Assembly (NCBI RefSeq): GCF_945269915.1
Contig: NZ_CALYOY010000002.1
Coordinates: 1 to 64,000 of the forward strand
DNA from: an uncultured Bifidobacterium sp.
GTDB lineage: Bacteria; Actinomycetota; Actinomycetes; Actinomycetales; Bifidobacteriaceae
DNA length: 64,000 bases
Direction: 5' to 3'
The notes beneath the pieces were generated by a model. It made no database searches. It was not told the DNA's origin and saw only the letters and a list, made by a program, of their open reading frames with translations. Position numbers and translations under genes: made by a program. Numbering within the stretch: position 1 is the first letter of the stretch; the number at the start of each line of letters is the position of its first letter. Positions 1 to 8,773 of this stretch are shown here, piece by piece.

Positions 1-109
1 GTGCATTTGCGCGGTCATCACCTGCCTGTCAACCTGGGATCAGGCCTTGCGGCGGCATCTTTGGCGCGTACAGGGTTGTGTGCATAGATATGAATCAGTA
101 CACAGATGT
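1..109. other. Window edge, no gene recognised
   Basis: No convincing reading frame, RNA gene or repeat is visible before the ackA terminator. It may be intergenic or the edge of a gene outside the window. Confidence 0.4.
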
Positions 110-152
110 AAAAGAGGCCGGTAACCACAGGTGATGCCCATGGTTACCGGCC
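110..152 (-). terminator. Intrinsic terminator of ackA
   Basis: A perfect 12-bp stem (116-127 with 141-152, GGCCGGTAACCA and its complement) is followed on the minus strand by TCTTTT. It lies about 70 bases after the ackA stop codon and ends the pta-ackA transcription region. Confidence 0.85.
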
Positions 153-224
153 TTCTGGCCCCTTGTTGTCAGAACCGAAATCTCATTCCGGCAGTTGGGC
201 CGAGGTGGGGGTCAGCCAATCGGA

Positions 225-1451
225 TCAGGCCTGGAACCTGTTGCCGTAGGAGTCGCCCTGGCTGGCCACAACCTCGGCCTGGCGGGCGATGGAGAGCTCC
301 TCGTTGGTGGGGATGACACAGACCGTGACTGTGCTGTCGGGGGTGGAGATGATCCTGCTCTCCTTGGACCGCGCGTCGTTCCTGGCCTCGTCAAGCTTGA
401 TGCCGAAGGGTGCCAGCTGTTCGATGACCCTCCTACGGACGATCTCATCGTTCTCACCGACACCGGCGGTGAAGGTGATGGCATCCAGGCCGCCCATCTG
501 GGCGGTGTAGTTGCCGATGTAGCCGACGATGCGGTGCACGTAGATGTCCAAGGCCAGCTTGGCGTCCTCATTGCCCTCGGAGATCAGACGGTGAACCTCG
601 CGCATGTCGCCGAAGCCGGTCAGACCGGTCATACCGGAGCGCTTGTTGAAGAGGGTGTCCAACTCGTCCACGCTCATGTGGGCGTTGCGGATCAGGTGGA
701 AGACCACGGCCGGGTCGATGTCGCCGGTGCGGCCGCCCATGACCAGACCCTCAAGAGGGGTCAGGCCCATGGAGGTCTCGACCGGGTGACCGGAGATCTG
801 AGCGGAGGCGGAAGCACCGTTGCCGATATGCAGAACGATCTGACGCAGACCCTCGGCGGGCTTGCCGATCAGGTCGGGGACCAGCTGGCCCACATACTGG
901 TGGCTGGTGCCGTGGGCACCGTAGCGGCGGATGTGATACTGTTCGGCGATTTCCTTGTTCAGGGCGTATGTGGATGCCTTCTTGGGCAGTTCGAAGAAGA
1001 AGGAGGAATCAAAGACGAAGACCTGGGGGGTGTCGGGCATGAGCCTGCTCATGACCTCGGCACCCTCGGCCTCGGGCCCGTTGTGGAGGGGGGCCAGGAC
1101 CGCCAGGTCCTTGACCTGGCTCAGGGTCTTCTCGGTCAGGAGGGCCGGCTTGGGGAAGATGGAGCCACCCTGGACCACTCGATGGCCGACGGCGATGATG
1201 CCGGCCTTGTCCAGGTCGGGGCCATACTCCTTGAAGAAGCCCAGAACGCGCTTCAGACCGGTCTCATGGTCGTGGATGGGCTCCTCCAACTCGTGCTTCT
1301 GGCCTTGGTACTCGTGCTTGTAGTGTCCATCTACGGGCTCGCCGATCTTCTCGACCAGTCCGGAAGCCAGGGACTGGCTGGTTTCCAGATCCACCAGCTG
1401 ATATTTGATCGAGCTGGAACCCGAATTGATAACTAGGACGGTTTTCGCCAT
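225..1451 (-). CDS. ackA: Acetate kinase
   Basis: Transfers the phosphate of acetyl phosphate to ADP, giving acetate and ATP; with phosphoketolase this is the main ATP-yielding step of the bifid shunt. The 408-residue product is full length for the family and begins MAKTVLVINSGSSSIKYQL, the N-terminal phosphate-binding signature of acetate kinases. Later family blocks are GHRVVQGG, RYGAHGTSH and FTAGVGENDE. I chose the ATG at 1451 rather than an upstream ATG because AGGAGG sits 8 bases before it. It lies 205 bases downstream of pta on the same strand; a hairpin between the two may lower its expression or separate the transcripts. Confidence 0.97.
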   Translation of the reverse strand: MAKTVLVINSGSSSIKYQLVDLETSQSLASGLVEKIGEPVDGHYKHEYQGQKHELEEPIHDHETGLKRVLGFFKEYGPDLDKAGIIAVGHRVVQGGSIFPKPALLTEKTLSQVKDLAVLAPLHNGPEAEGAEVMSRLMPDTPQVFVFDSSFFFELPKKASTYALNKEIAEQYHIRRYGAHGTSHQYVGQLVPDLIGKPAEGLRQIVLHIGNGASASAQISGHPVETSMGLTPLEGLVMGGRTGDIDPAVVFHLIRNAHMSVDELDTLFNKRSGMTGLTGFGDMREVHRLISEGNEDAKLALDIYVHRIVGYIGNYTAQMGGLDAITFTAGVGENDEIVRRRVIEQLAPFGIKLDEARNDARSKESRIISTPDSTVTVCVIPTNEELSIARQAEVVASQGDSYGNRFQA

Positions 1452-1579
1452 TGGGGCATCCTCCTGATGTACTGGATAGAGCATAAAGCTCCTCAATCAG
1501 TCAACAGGATACTCGTCGGCCCTTACAAATGGCTTTGGAATGCCACTTTCAGGGCATTATCAGCCCTGGAAAACAATGA

Positions 1580-1605
1580 GGACCCGATTCTGAAGAATCG
1601 GGTCC
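1580..1605 (-). terminator. Hairpin between pta and ackA
   Basis: A perfect stem (1580-1589 with 1596-1605; GGACCCGATT and its complement) with a CTTCAG-type loop is followed on the minus strand by TCATTGTTTTCC. It may terminate part of the pta transcript or attenuate transcription into ackA. Confidence 0.65.
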
Positions 1606-1627
1606 AAGGACCGTGGGGCCTCCCCAA

Positions 1628-1637
1628 GGGGGGGGGG
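1628..1637. repeat. Run of ten G between pta and ackA
   Basis: Ten uninterrupted G on the plus strand (ten C in the pta-ackA transcript), about 20 bases after the pta stop codon and next to a GGGGCCTCCCC stem. One of seven long G/C runs confined to the first 21 kb. Confidence 0.95.
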
Positions 1638-1656
1638 TGCCGCTGATGGGAGAGGT

Positions 1657-3348
1657 TCAGCTCTGCTGCGCTTCGACTGCGGTAAGGGCGACGGTATTGA
1701 TGATGTCGGCCACCAGAGCGCCGCGTGACAGGTCATTGACCGGACGGTTCAGCCCCTGCAGAACAGGACCGATGGCCAGGGCGCCCGAGGTGCGCTGGAC
1801 GGCCTTGTAGCCTATGTTTCCGGCGCAGAGGTTGGGGAAGACGAAGACATTGACCTTTCCGGCAACCTGGTCGCCCTTGGCCTTGGCGGCCGCCACGGTA
1901 GGCGACCAGGCCGCATCGAACTGGATCGAGCCGACGATGGGCAGGTCCGGGGCCTTCTCCTTGGCCAATCGCGTGGCCTCCTCGACCAGGTCCACGTCCG
2001 GCCCCTTGCCGGAACCCAGCGTGGAATAGGAGAGCATTCCTACCTTGGGGTCGATTCCGAAGGACCGTGCGGTCTGGGCCGACTGGATGGCGATGTCGGC
2101 CAGCTGCTCGGCGTTGGGGTTCAGGTTGATGGCGCAGTCGGCGAAGACGGCCACGTGGTCACGGAAGCACATGAGGAAGGCCCCGGAAACCAGGGAGGCA
2201 TCGGGCTTGGTCTTGATGACCTGCAGGGCAGGACGGACCGTGTTGGCAGTGGAATTGATGGAGCCTGAGACCAGACCATCGGCCTTGCCCAGGACGACCA
2301 GCATGGTGCCGAAGTAGGAGGCGTCGGTCAGCTGCTGACGGGCCTGGTCGGGGGTCATACCCTTCTTGGCCCTGAGCTGGCAGAGTTTCTCGGTCATGGG
2401 TTCCAGGACGCTCTCGTCATCCATGGCCTGGAAGGTGGCCTTGTCAAGGTTGTTCAGGCCCAGTTCCTTCCCCCGGGCCAGGATGGCATCCTTGCCACCG
2501 ACGATGATCAGGTCGACGATGTCTCGTGCCAGGAGGTAGTCGGCAGCCTTGATGATGCGATCCTCACCGCCCTCGGGCAGGACGATCGTTTTCTTGTCGG
2601 ACTTGGCTCGTGCCAGGAGGTCGTTCTGGAAAGCCGCCGGCGTGGTGACCCGGGGTTTGGATTCCTCAACGGCGGCGAGTACCTGGTCCAGGTCGACGTC
2701 CTTGGTGAAAGTCCGGTAGGCATCTTCACGGATTTGTCCGGCAGTGGGGTCCGAGTCGAAGTCCTTCCTGGAGACGGTCCAGACCGGCCGGTCATAATCC
2801 TTGAAAGCCTCCTGCAGCGGTGCCTTCTGGTCCTCATCGCAGCCGGAGACGAAGACCCCGGCCAAGGTGGTGCCACTGGCCTCAACGGTCCTGCGGCAGG
2901 CCTGTACGGTCTTCATGACCTGCTTGGGTTCGCGGCCGATGGTGCAGACCACCAGAAGGACGGGGGAACGCAGGTCAGCCGCGATGTCGGCATCGAGGTC
3001 CATGATTTCCGGGTCGAAGACTTTGGAGTGGTCACTGCCGACCACCAGAACCATATCGGGCTCGGCCTGGGCCATGACCCGGTCATGAGCTGCAAGGGCA
3101 TCGGCACGGGTCTGATCCGGATCCTGCGTCGCCTTGCAAGAACAGGCGCCGCGGCAGGTCTCCGCAGTCAGCTCAGGCGAGCTGCTGGCTTTGATAAGGG
3201 TATCGGTCAGCATCTCCTTGCGGCAGGCAACCGGACGTAGGATGGCCGTCTTCATCCGGGCCGACAGGGCCTTGGTAAGACCGTATGCCACGACGTTACG
3301 ACCGTTGGCCGCCTCCGGGCTGATGATGGTGATGCTTGCAGGACTCAC
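1657..3348 (-). CDS. pta: Phosphate acetyltransferase
   Basis: Interconverts acetyl phosphate plus CoA with acetyl-CoA, linking phosphoketolase output to biosynthesis. The 563-residue product has an N-terminal region resembling a degenerate P-loop (BioD-like) domain (about 1-230) and a C-terminal PTA_PTB catalytic domain (about 235-563) with ARAKSDKKTIVLPEGGEDRI, GKADGLVSG and FVFPNLCAGNIGYK. It is shorter than the roughly 700-residue enterobacterial enzyme, as is usual in actinobacteria. I prefer the GTG at 3348, six bases after AGGAGAG; an in-frame ATG at 3366 would overlap that ribosome site. It precedes ackA on the same strand. Confidence 0.95.
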   Translation of the reverse strand: MSPASITIISPEAANGRNVVAYGLTKALSARMKTAILRPVACRKEMLTDTLIKASSSPELTAETCRGACSCKATQDPDQTRADALAAHDRVMAQAEPDMVLVVGSDHSKVFDPEIMDLDADIAADLRSPVLLVVCTIGREPKQVMKTVQACRRTVEASGTTLAGVFVSGCDEDQKAPLQEAFKDYDRPVWTVSRKDFDSDPTAGQIREDAYRTFTKDVDLDQVLAAVEESKPRVTTPAAFQNDLLARAKSDKKTIVLPEGGEDRIIKAADYLLARDIVDLIIVGGKDAILARGKELGLNNLDKATFQAMDDESVLEPMTEKLCQLRAKKGMTPDQARQQLTDASYFGTMLVVLGKADGLVSGSINSTANTVRPALQVIKTKPDASLVSGAFLMCFRDHVAVFADCAINLNPNAEQLADIAIQSAQTARSFGIDPKVGMLSYSTLGSGKGPDVDLVEEATRLAKEKAPDLPIVGSIQFDAAWSPTVAAAKAKGDQVAGKVNVFVFPNLCAGNIGYKAVQRTSGALAIGPVLQGLNRPVNDLSRGALVADIINTVALTAVEAQQS

Positions 3349-3607
3349 TGTGTCTCTCCTGTTCATAGGTCTCGTGTGACTGCTTCGTTCACAACCATCC
3401 TCAGTATAGGTGCTCGATACAACACCCATGGTGCGGGGAAGTCTGAATCAAGGTTTGGAACATTGCAAATCCAAGGCTTTCACAGTCATTGCAACAGAAT
3501 GAAATACTCCGGTCGGTCAGGTCTGGCGCCACTATATTGTTTGTCATATGTGTCACGGCAGCTCTGAAGTGCTCCCGACGAAAGGAGTGAAGGAAAGGCT
3601 GACCGGT

Positions 3608-4600
3608 GTGACCTTGACGGAGGTTGCCCAATCAGCCGGGGTCTCCCTCTCAACGGCATCGCGCGTGTTCTCACGTCCTGGCAGGGTTGGGCCGGAAACC
3701 AGGAACCGTGTATTGCAAACAGCAAGGCGCCTGGGATACCACCAGAAGGTCGTGTCTGTTCCGACTGATAACCGTATTCAAGGCTTCCTGGCCGTGGTGG
3801 TGACGGATTTGGAGAATATCGTTTCAGCCAGAATCGCCAGAGGAATACAACGCTCCTGTCAGTCACGCAAGTTTGGCCTATCCATTCTTGACACACAGGA
3901 AAGTGTGGCCCAGGAAGCCGGTTCCATCCGTGGAATTCTGAGCCACGTGGACGGGCTCATCCTCGGGTCCTCCAGACTGTCAGACGCTCAGATTCGGCAT
4001 TTCGCTTCCACTAAACCAATTGTCGTGCTCAACAGGGTGGTTCCGGGTATTCCCTCGATTTGGGTGGACGAGTCGGCCAGCATCGAACAGGTGCTTGAAG
4101 ACTTGCGGAGGAATGGGCACAGCTCCCTGTCGTATATGCAGGGTCCAGAGAATTCCTGGCAGAATGTAGTCAGGTTGAGGGCTGCCACGGTCTCTTCCAA
4201 AACACACGGGTTGGAACTCAGGGTGCTTCCGTGCGCCTATCCTGTCGAGGAACGTGGCCACAGGGTCTATAAGGCCTTCTTGAGAAGTCCGACGGATGCG
4301 GTGTTGACGTTCAATGATGACATCGCCATCGGGTTTGTCCGTTATCTGGAGGAACACGGAATCTCGGTGCCGGAGCAGGTTTCGGTGGTCGGCATTGATG
4401 ATAACCCGATTGGTCGGTTCATGACCCCGGCCCTGACCACCATCCGTATTCCCCATGCTGAAATGGGTTTTCAGGCTGCCCAGATGCTCATCGATGAGAT
4501 TCTTCACCTATCAGATCGTCACGCCACGGTTTGCAGCGTCTCCACCAGCCTCATAGAACGAGCAAGCACCGGCGCAGCCCCAGGTCATGTTCTGACGTAG
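3608..4600 (+). CDS. LacI-family transcriptional regulator
   Basis: A 330-residue repressor. The N-terminal helix-turn-helix VTLTEVAQSAGVSLSTASRV is typical of LacI/GalR proteins, followed by the hinge (RLGYH) and a periplasmic-binding-protein-like effector domain (FLAVVVTDLEN; VSVVGIDDNPIGRFMTPALT). The GTG at 3608 gives the usual LacI N-terminus and has AGGAAAGG nine bases upstream; an ATG at 3548 would add 20 residues. It is convergent with, and immediately next to, the MFS transporter and GH31 genes, so control of that sugar cassette is the obvious inference. The effector is unknown. ATTGCAA repeats lie upstream of its start. Confidence 0.9.
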   Translation: MTLTEVAQSAGVSLSTASRVFSRPGRVGPETRNRVLQTARRLGYHQKVVSVPTDNRIQGFLAVVVTDLENIVSARIARGIQRSCQSRKFGLSILDTQESVAQEAGSIRGILSHVDGLILGSSRLSDAQIRHFASTKPIVVLNRVVPGIPSIWVDESASIEQVLEDLRRNGHSSLSYMQGPENSWQNVVRLRAATVSSKTHGLELRVLPCAYPVEERGHRVYKAFLRSPTDAVLTFNDDIAIGFVRYLEEHGISVPEQVSVVGIDDNPIGRFMTPALTTIRIPHAEMGFQAAQMLIDEILHLSDRHATVCSVSTSLIERASTGAAPGHVLT

Positions 4601-4627
4601 GGCCACGTCGGTGCTGCTTTCCGTCCG

Positions 4628-5914
4628 TTACTTGACCGACTTGATCGAAAGGACGAAGAGGACGGAGAGGACGGACATGACGATGGCGATCGGGAAGATG
4701 TAGATGTAGGTCCCGGTCATCGATACGATGATGGAGGTCAGAGCCATGCCTGCGGACTGACCGGCAGTCGTAGCTGCGTTGATGAAGCCCAAATCCTTGC
4801 CCGCGTTCTCCTTGCTGGGAAGAACGTCCACATTCAGTGCCTGGTCGATAGCCATAAAGATTCCCTGCCCTAAGGCCACGAAGATCGAGGCAATGTATAT
4901 GCCGGTGATGGTACGCATGGCCAGGGGGAAGATGAATCCGATGATGGCCAGTACAGCGGAAAGGGCCACCATGGGTTTGCGGCGGTGAATGCGATCGGAT
5001 AGCGGCCCCACAAACATGGCCACGATGGAAGCCACCATCTGGAAGATGGCGATTGTCGAAACGACCTTGGCGGCTGATGTCTTGGTCAGACCAATGTAGT
5101 CCTGGCAGATGTAAAGCCAGTAACCGGAGAGCATCTGGATGGCCAGCAGGAGCAGGGTCCGGCAGCAGAAAGCCTTCCAGAAGTCAGGGGCGTGCATGGG
5201 AGGGGTGAAGGAGTAGACGATGTGCTTCCATGCGCTCTGCCCTGTGTCAATGGTCTTTTCGTCCTTGTTGCCGGGCTCCCTGGGGATGATGGCCAGGAAG
5301 AGCATGGCCGAGATGAACATGCAGAATGAGGCGATAGTGAAGCCCATGTGGACACTGTCAATGAATCTTGCTCCGACCCAGGCGCCGATGGCCAGGCCAA
5401 GGGTGTTGCCGAAGCCGATGGCGGACGAGATCGTACCCCGGTACCGTTTTGGAACGCGGTCCGAAACGGTTGAGTAGATGGGGGAATTCATCATGTTGAA
5501 ACTGAGTTTGGACAGCCAGAGTGTGATAACCAGACCTGTTATGATGCCGATGTTGCCCATGAGCAGGTAGAAGGCCAGGGTGAGCCATGCGCCCCAGAAG
5601 AGCCATGGTGAACGGCGACCGAATCTGGATCTGGTCAAATCGGACAGGGCACCGACGACGATGTTGGCGACCAAAGCCACGATGGAGCCGATTGAGGTCA
5701 TTGTTCCTAAAACAGCGGTGGGGTTGGAGGCTCCCATGTCCTTGATGCGCTGTGGCAGCAGGACCTGGCTGACCATGGCGAAGCCGATGGACATGATAAT
5801 CCAGAATGCCAGGTAGCCGATGGTCCATCGGGCCAGATTGAACCCCTCGACGTCTATTCCGTCATCATCGGCCTCCATGGCCTGTTCCGATAAATCCGTT
5901 TTGTGTGAATCCAT
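4628..5914 (-). CDS. MFS / GPH-like sugar transporter
   Basis: A 428-residue integral membrane protein with about 12 hydrophobic segments. The loop after TM2 carries LSDLTRSRFGRRSPW, the form of the MFS loop found in glycoside-pentoside-hexuronide and related sugar transporters; a second copy, GPLSDRIHRRKP, lies in the second half. The ATG at 5914 has AAAGGAGAG four bases upstream, better than the ATG 21 bases before it. It follows the GH31 gene by 30 bases on the same strand, so the two are probably cotranscribed: oligosaccharide import followed by intracellular hydrolysis. The substrate is inferred from the neighbour to be an alpha-glucoside or alpha-xyloside. Confidence 0.88.
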   Translation of the reverse strand: MDSHKTDLSEQAMEADDDGIDVEGFNLARWTIGYLAFWIIMSIGFAMVSQVLLPQRIKDMGASNPTAVLGTMTSIGSIVALVANIVVGALSDLTRSRFGRRSPWLFWGAWLTLAFYLLMGNIGIITGLVITLWLSKLSFNMMNSPIYSTVSDRVPKRYRGTISSAIGFGNTLGLAIGAWVGARFIDSVHMGFTIASFCMFISAMLFLAIIPREPGNKDEKTIDTGQSAWKHIVYSFTPPMHAPDFWKAFCCRTLLLLAIQMLSGYWLYICQDYIGLTKTSAAKVVSTIAIFQMVASIVAMFVGPLSDRIHRRKPMVALSAVLAIIGFIFPLAMRTITGIYIASIFVALGQGIFMAIDQALNVDVLPSKENAGKDLGFINAATTAGQSAGMALTSIIVSMTGTYIYIFPIAIVMSVLSVLFVLSIKSVK

Positions 5915-5944
5915 GAATCTCTCCTTTAACCTCAACAGCCTTGT

Positions 5945-8443
5945 TCAGATGGAAATAAGGTCCTTGGCCGTGAAGCCCAGCCTGACCTGATGGTGGTCTC
6001 CCTCAGGGTTGGGGAATCTGACCAGGGCGCGCCGGGTCTGGCCGTCGAAAAACCATCCACTGGTGGTCTCACGGAATCGGTCCATGCTCAGATACCTCTT
6101 CAGGGGTCTGCCGTCCAGCTCGACCTCGAGGGGGGCCATGGTCCTGGACAGCACTGCCAGGGTCATCCGCTTGACCTTGGTCGTGAAATCACCAGTGCCA
6201 TCCATATTCAGAGTGACGCCCTGCTCATCGGGGTGGACGCTGATTTCGGTCTGCCGGTACCCACCATGGAGGTAGTCCATGGAAACGCCATCATCCTCAT
6301 ACAGGTCGAAAGATGTCTCGCGATTGGGCTCGACCAGAATCTCCAAGTGGTCGATGGGATCATGATGGAGATTGGTCAGCTCCTGGCAGGTCGGTATGAT
6401 GCCTCCAGCTCGCAGGAAGAGCGGAATGCTGCCCAGGTTAACGGGAACCTCGATTTGACTACCTCCAGGGATATACCGGTGGCTGGTCAAATCGAACCAG
6501 TCGGTCCCCTTGGGGAGGTAGACCTGAATGCTGTCTACGCCCTTGTCCAGGACGTTGGCCACCAGGAGGGAGGGCCCCAGCATGAATTCGAAGCTCTCCT
6601 CATAGGTGCGGGGGTCGTTCTGGAATTCATAGACCAGGGGACGCATGATGGGTGACCCGTCTACGGACGCCTGATGGAGTAGGGCATAGAAGTATGGGGC
6701 GAGGCTGTAGCGAAGCCTCATGGCCTTGCTGATGTACTTGGTGTAGGCCGGATACATCCAAGGCTCGGTGACCGTGTTGTCCGTATTGCAGGAATGAATA
6801 GAGAAGCGGGGTTGGAAGATGCCGTTCTGAACCCAGCGCACGAAGAGCTCCGGGTCCGGGGCCGGGCCATCGAAACCGCCAATGTCACACCCCTGGTTCG
6901 CCACTCCCGACAGGCCCATACCCAGGATGGTCGGTACGTTGTACTTGAGATTGGTCCAGCTGGTTCCGTTGTCGCCCGCCCAGGTCTGTGCGTAGCGCTG
7001 AATGCCCGCAAACCCGGCCCGGTTGATAACGTAGGGTCGGGTGCCGGGTGCGTATTCCTTGACTGCATCCTGTGCCGTCTTGGCCATCATGGTTGACATA
7101 ATCGGTTTTACCATGCTGATGGGAAGGTGCTGTCCTTCGGCATCGACCAGGGCCTGGTCTTCGTTGATTTCATACTCGTTGTTATCGTTCCAGATGCTGG
7201 TAATGCCCAGGGAGAGCAGGTTATTCCGCATCTCCGCGGCCCATGCCCGACGGCCGGACGGGCTGGTGAAATCCACGAAGTGGGCCGGTCCGCCCCAGTA
7301 TCGGTCCTCTTGCCAATCCGTGCCGTCGGGTGTCCTGACGTAGGCCTCCTCCTGTTCCATCCGTTCGGTGTAAGGGTGGGTTGTCAGCATGCCCGGCTTT
7401 ATGTTGGGCGCCAGGAGGGCCCCCTTCCCCTTGAGATGGTCCACGAACCCCTTGGGGTCGGGGAAGCGGGTCTTGTTCCATGTGAAGACGTAACGTTTCC
7501 CGTCCGGTCCGCTCGTGTACCCGGAGGAGAGGAAGAATCCATCACAGGGGATGTCGTTCTCTCTGCAGGTGTCGATGAAGTCTTCGATGGCCTTGTCGCA
7601 GTCCTTGTCAAGTTCGGTGTAGAACATGGTTGAGCCCATGTATCCCAAGGATGACAGTGGCATCATGACGCTTTTTCCGGTCAGATCCGTGTAGTGATGG
7701 ACCACATCGGCAATGGTGGGCCCACCGATGAAGAAGAGGTCAATGTCGCCGGCTTCTGCCTGAAAGTAGCTGTACCGGAGCCAGTAGTTGCTGTGTTCGG
7801 AATCCATGTCAAAGACCGAGTCGGCACTGTTGTTGTAGAAGAGGCCGTGGGCCAGGCCGGTGTCCTCGTTGAAATCAATGTAGAAGGGGATCATCTTGTA
7901 GAGGGGATCGCTCTTGGAGGCATCCCACCCCAGGGAGTCCGTGTTGTGCATCCGCATCCTGCGGCGGCGCTTGTCGAGGTCACCGGATTTCTCGCCGAAC
8001 CCATAAAAGTGTTCGTGGTCTCCCATGCTGGAATAGTGGGTAGGGCGGCCCAGGCTGTCTTCGACGAAGGCCCTGCCGGGCAGGTCACGATGGATTACTC
8101 TGCCTTCCAGGTCGGTAATCGTGAAAGCAAATGGTTCCGGGGCTATATTCAGGATATATCGACCATTGGTGACGGTCTTGATTCCTTCAGGCCCATCCGC
8201 CACATCTATCTGTATGGGTTTGACCCGCTCGCGCTCATGGGCCATCAGATGATCGGTACTATCCTTCCAAGCGGTCTTGACCAGGGCATAGGAGAGTTCG
8301 GGTTTGAACTCCTGGTCAAAGGTGCTCCGTATACGGATGATGTTCTGGTCGAGCAGGTAGATTCTGAATCTGGCTCCGTTGGTGACCAGGTCCAAATAAT
8401 CACCATGGTTGTCCATACTGATCAGCTTGGTGCTGGTTTTCAT
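5945..8443 (-). CDS. GH31 alpha-glycosidase
   Basis: An 832-residue cytoplasmic glycoside hydrolase (no signal peptide). The GH31 catalytic core is clear: ITSIWNDNNEYE contains the nucleophile Asp of the W-x-D-x-N-E block, and TWAGDNGTSW carries the acid/base Asp. YGFGEKSGDLDKR and GCDIGGFDG are further family signatures. The N-terminal beta domain (about 1-200) and C-terminal beta domains (about 650-832) give the usual full length. The ATG at 8443 follows AAGGAGG by six bases. It is most likely an alpha-glucosidase or alpha-xylosidase; sequence alone does not settle which. It is the first gene of a two-gene unit with the transporter, flanked by a LacI regulator. Confidence 0.92.
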   Translation of the reverse strand: MKTSTKLISMDNHGDYLDLVTNGARFRIYLLDQNIIRIRSTFDQEFKPELSYALVKTAWKDSTDHLMAHERERVKPIQIDVADGPEGIKTVTNGRYILNIAPEPFAFTITDLEGRVIHRDLPGRAFVEDSLGRPTHYSSMGDHEHFYGFGEKSGDLDKRRRRMRMHNTDSLGWDASKSDPLYKMIPFYIDFNEDTGLAHGLFYNNSADSVFDMDSEHSNYWLRYSYFQAEAGDIDLFFIGGPTIADVVHHYTDLTGKSVMMPLSSLGYMGSTMFYTELDKDCDKAIEDFIDTCRENDIPCDGFFLSSGYTSGPDGKRYVFTWNKTRFPDPKGFVDHLKGKGALLAPNIKPGMLTTHPYTERMEQEEAYVRTPDGTDWQEDRYWGGPAHFVDFTSPSGRRAWAAEMRNNLLSLGITSIWNDNNEYEINEDQALVDAEGQHLPISMVKPIMSTMMAKTAQDAVKEYAPGTRPYVINRAGFAGIQRYAQTWAGDNGTSWTNLKYNVPTILGMGLSGVANQGCDIGGFDGPAPDPELFVRWVQNGIFQPRFSIHSCNTDNTVTEPWMYPAYTKYISKAMRLRYSLAPYFYALLHQASVDGSPIMRPLVYEFQNDPRTYEESFEFMLGPSLLVANVLDKGVDSIQVYLPKGTDWFDLTSHRYIPGGSQIEVPVNLGSIPLFLRAGGIIPTCQELTNLHHDPIDHLEILVEPNRETSFDLYEDDGVSMDYLHGGYRQTEISVHPDEQGVTLNMDGTGDFTTKVKRMTLAVLSRTMAPLEVELDGRPLKRYLSMDRFRETTSGWFFDGQTRRALVRFPNPEGDHHQVRLGFTAKDLISI

Positions 8444-8683
8444 GACTGCCCTCCTTGGCGTCCTTGCGTGGAATAGCTTCACAACGGCCGTCCACCGAGG
8501 TGCTTATGCCCATTCGGCAGCGTCATGCTGCCTGACGTCCATTGCGATTACCTCCATTGTCGTCAGAAGGCAGGGAGAGCGGGAGGGTTTGCCAAGATTT
8601 TCCAAAAGGCGGATGAGATTATTGATTTCACAGGGAAGTTGCCGCCCCTGAGCATCCGGCAGGTTGGAGCATACCAGGATATG
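8444..8683. promoter_or_regulatory. Upstream region of the GH31 gene
   Basis: This non-coding stretch should hold the promoter of the GH31-transporter unit. It contains an inverted repeat GGCAGCGTCATGCTGCC (8516-8532) and a looser TGACG...CGTCA pair further upstream; either could be an operator for the neighbouring LacI protein. No clear -35/-10 pair was recognised. Confidence 0.4.
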
Positions 8684-8712
8684 AAAAACCCCACCACCCG
8701 AAGGTGATGGGG
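8684..8712 (-). terminator. Intrinsic terminator of xfp
   Basis: On the minus strand CCCCATCACC, a TTCG tetraloop, GGTGGTGGGG and then TTTTT form a textbook rho-independent terminator about 60 bases after the phosphoketolase stop codon. Confidence 0.93.
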
Positions 8713-8773
8713 ATTCCGGAGGTCCTATCTGTGGTCGGGCTGATTCATCAGCCTGCAGGACCAGCTGATGATA

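Noticed and set aside
195..1436. Long plus-strand frame (413 codons) opposite ackA
   Set aside because: It mirrors the codon pattern of a clear acetate kinase gene and has no protein similarity; high GC makes such antisense frames common.
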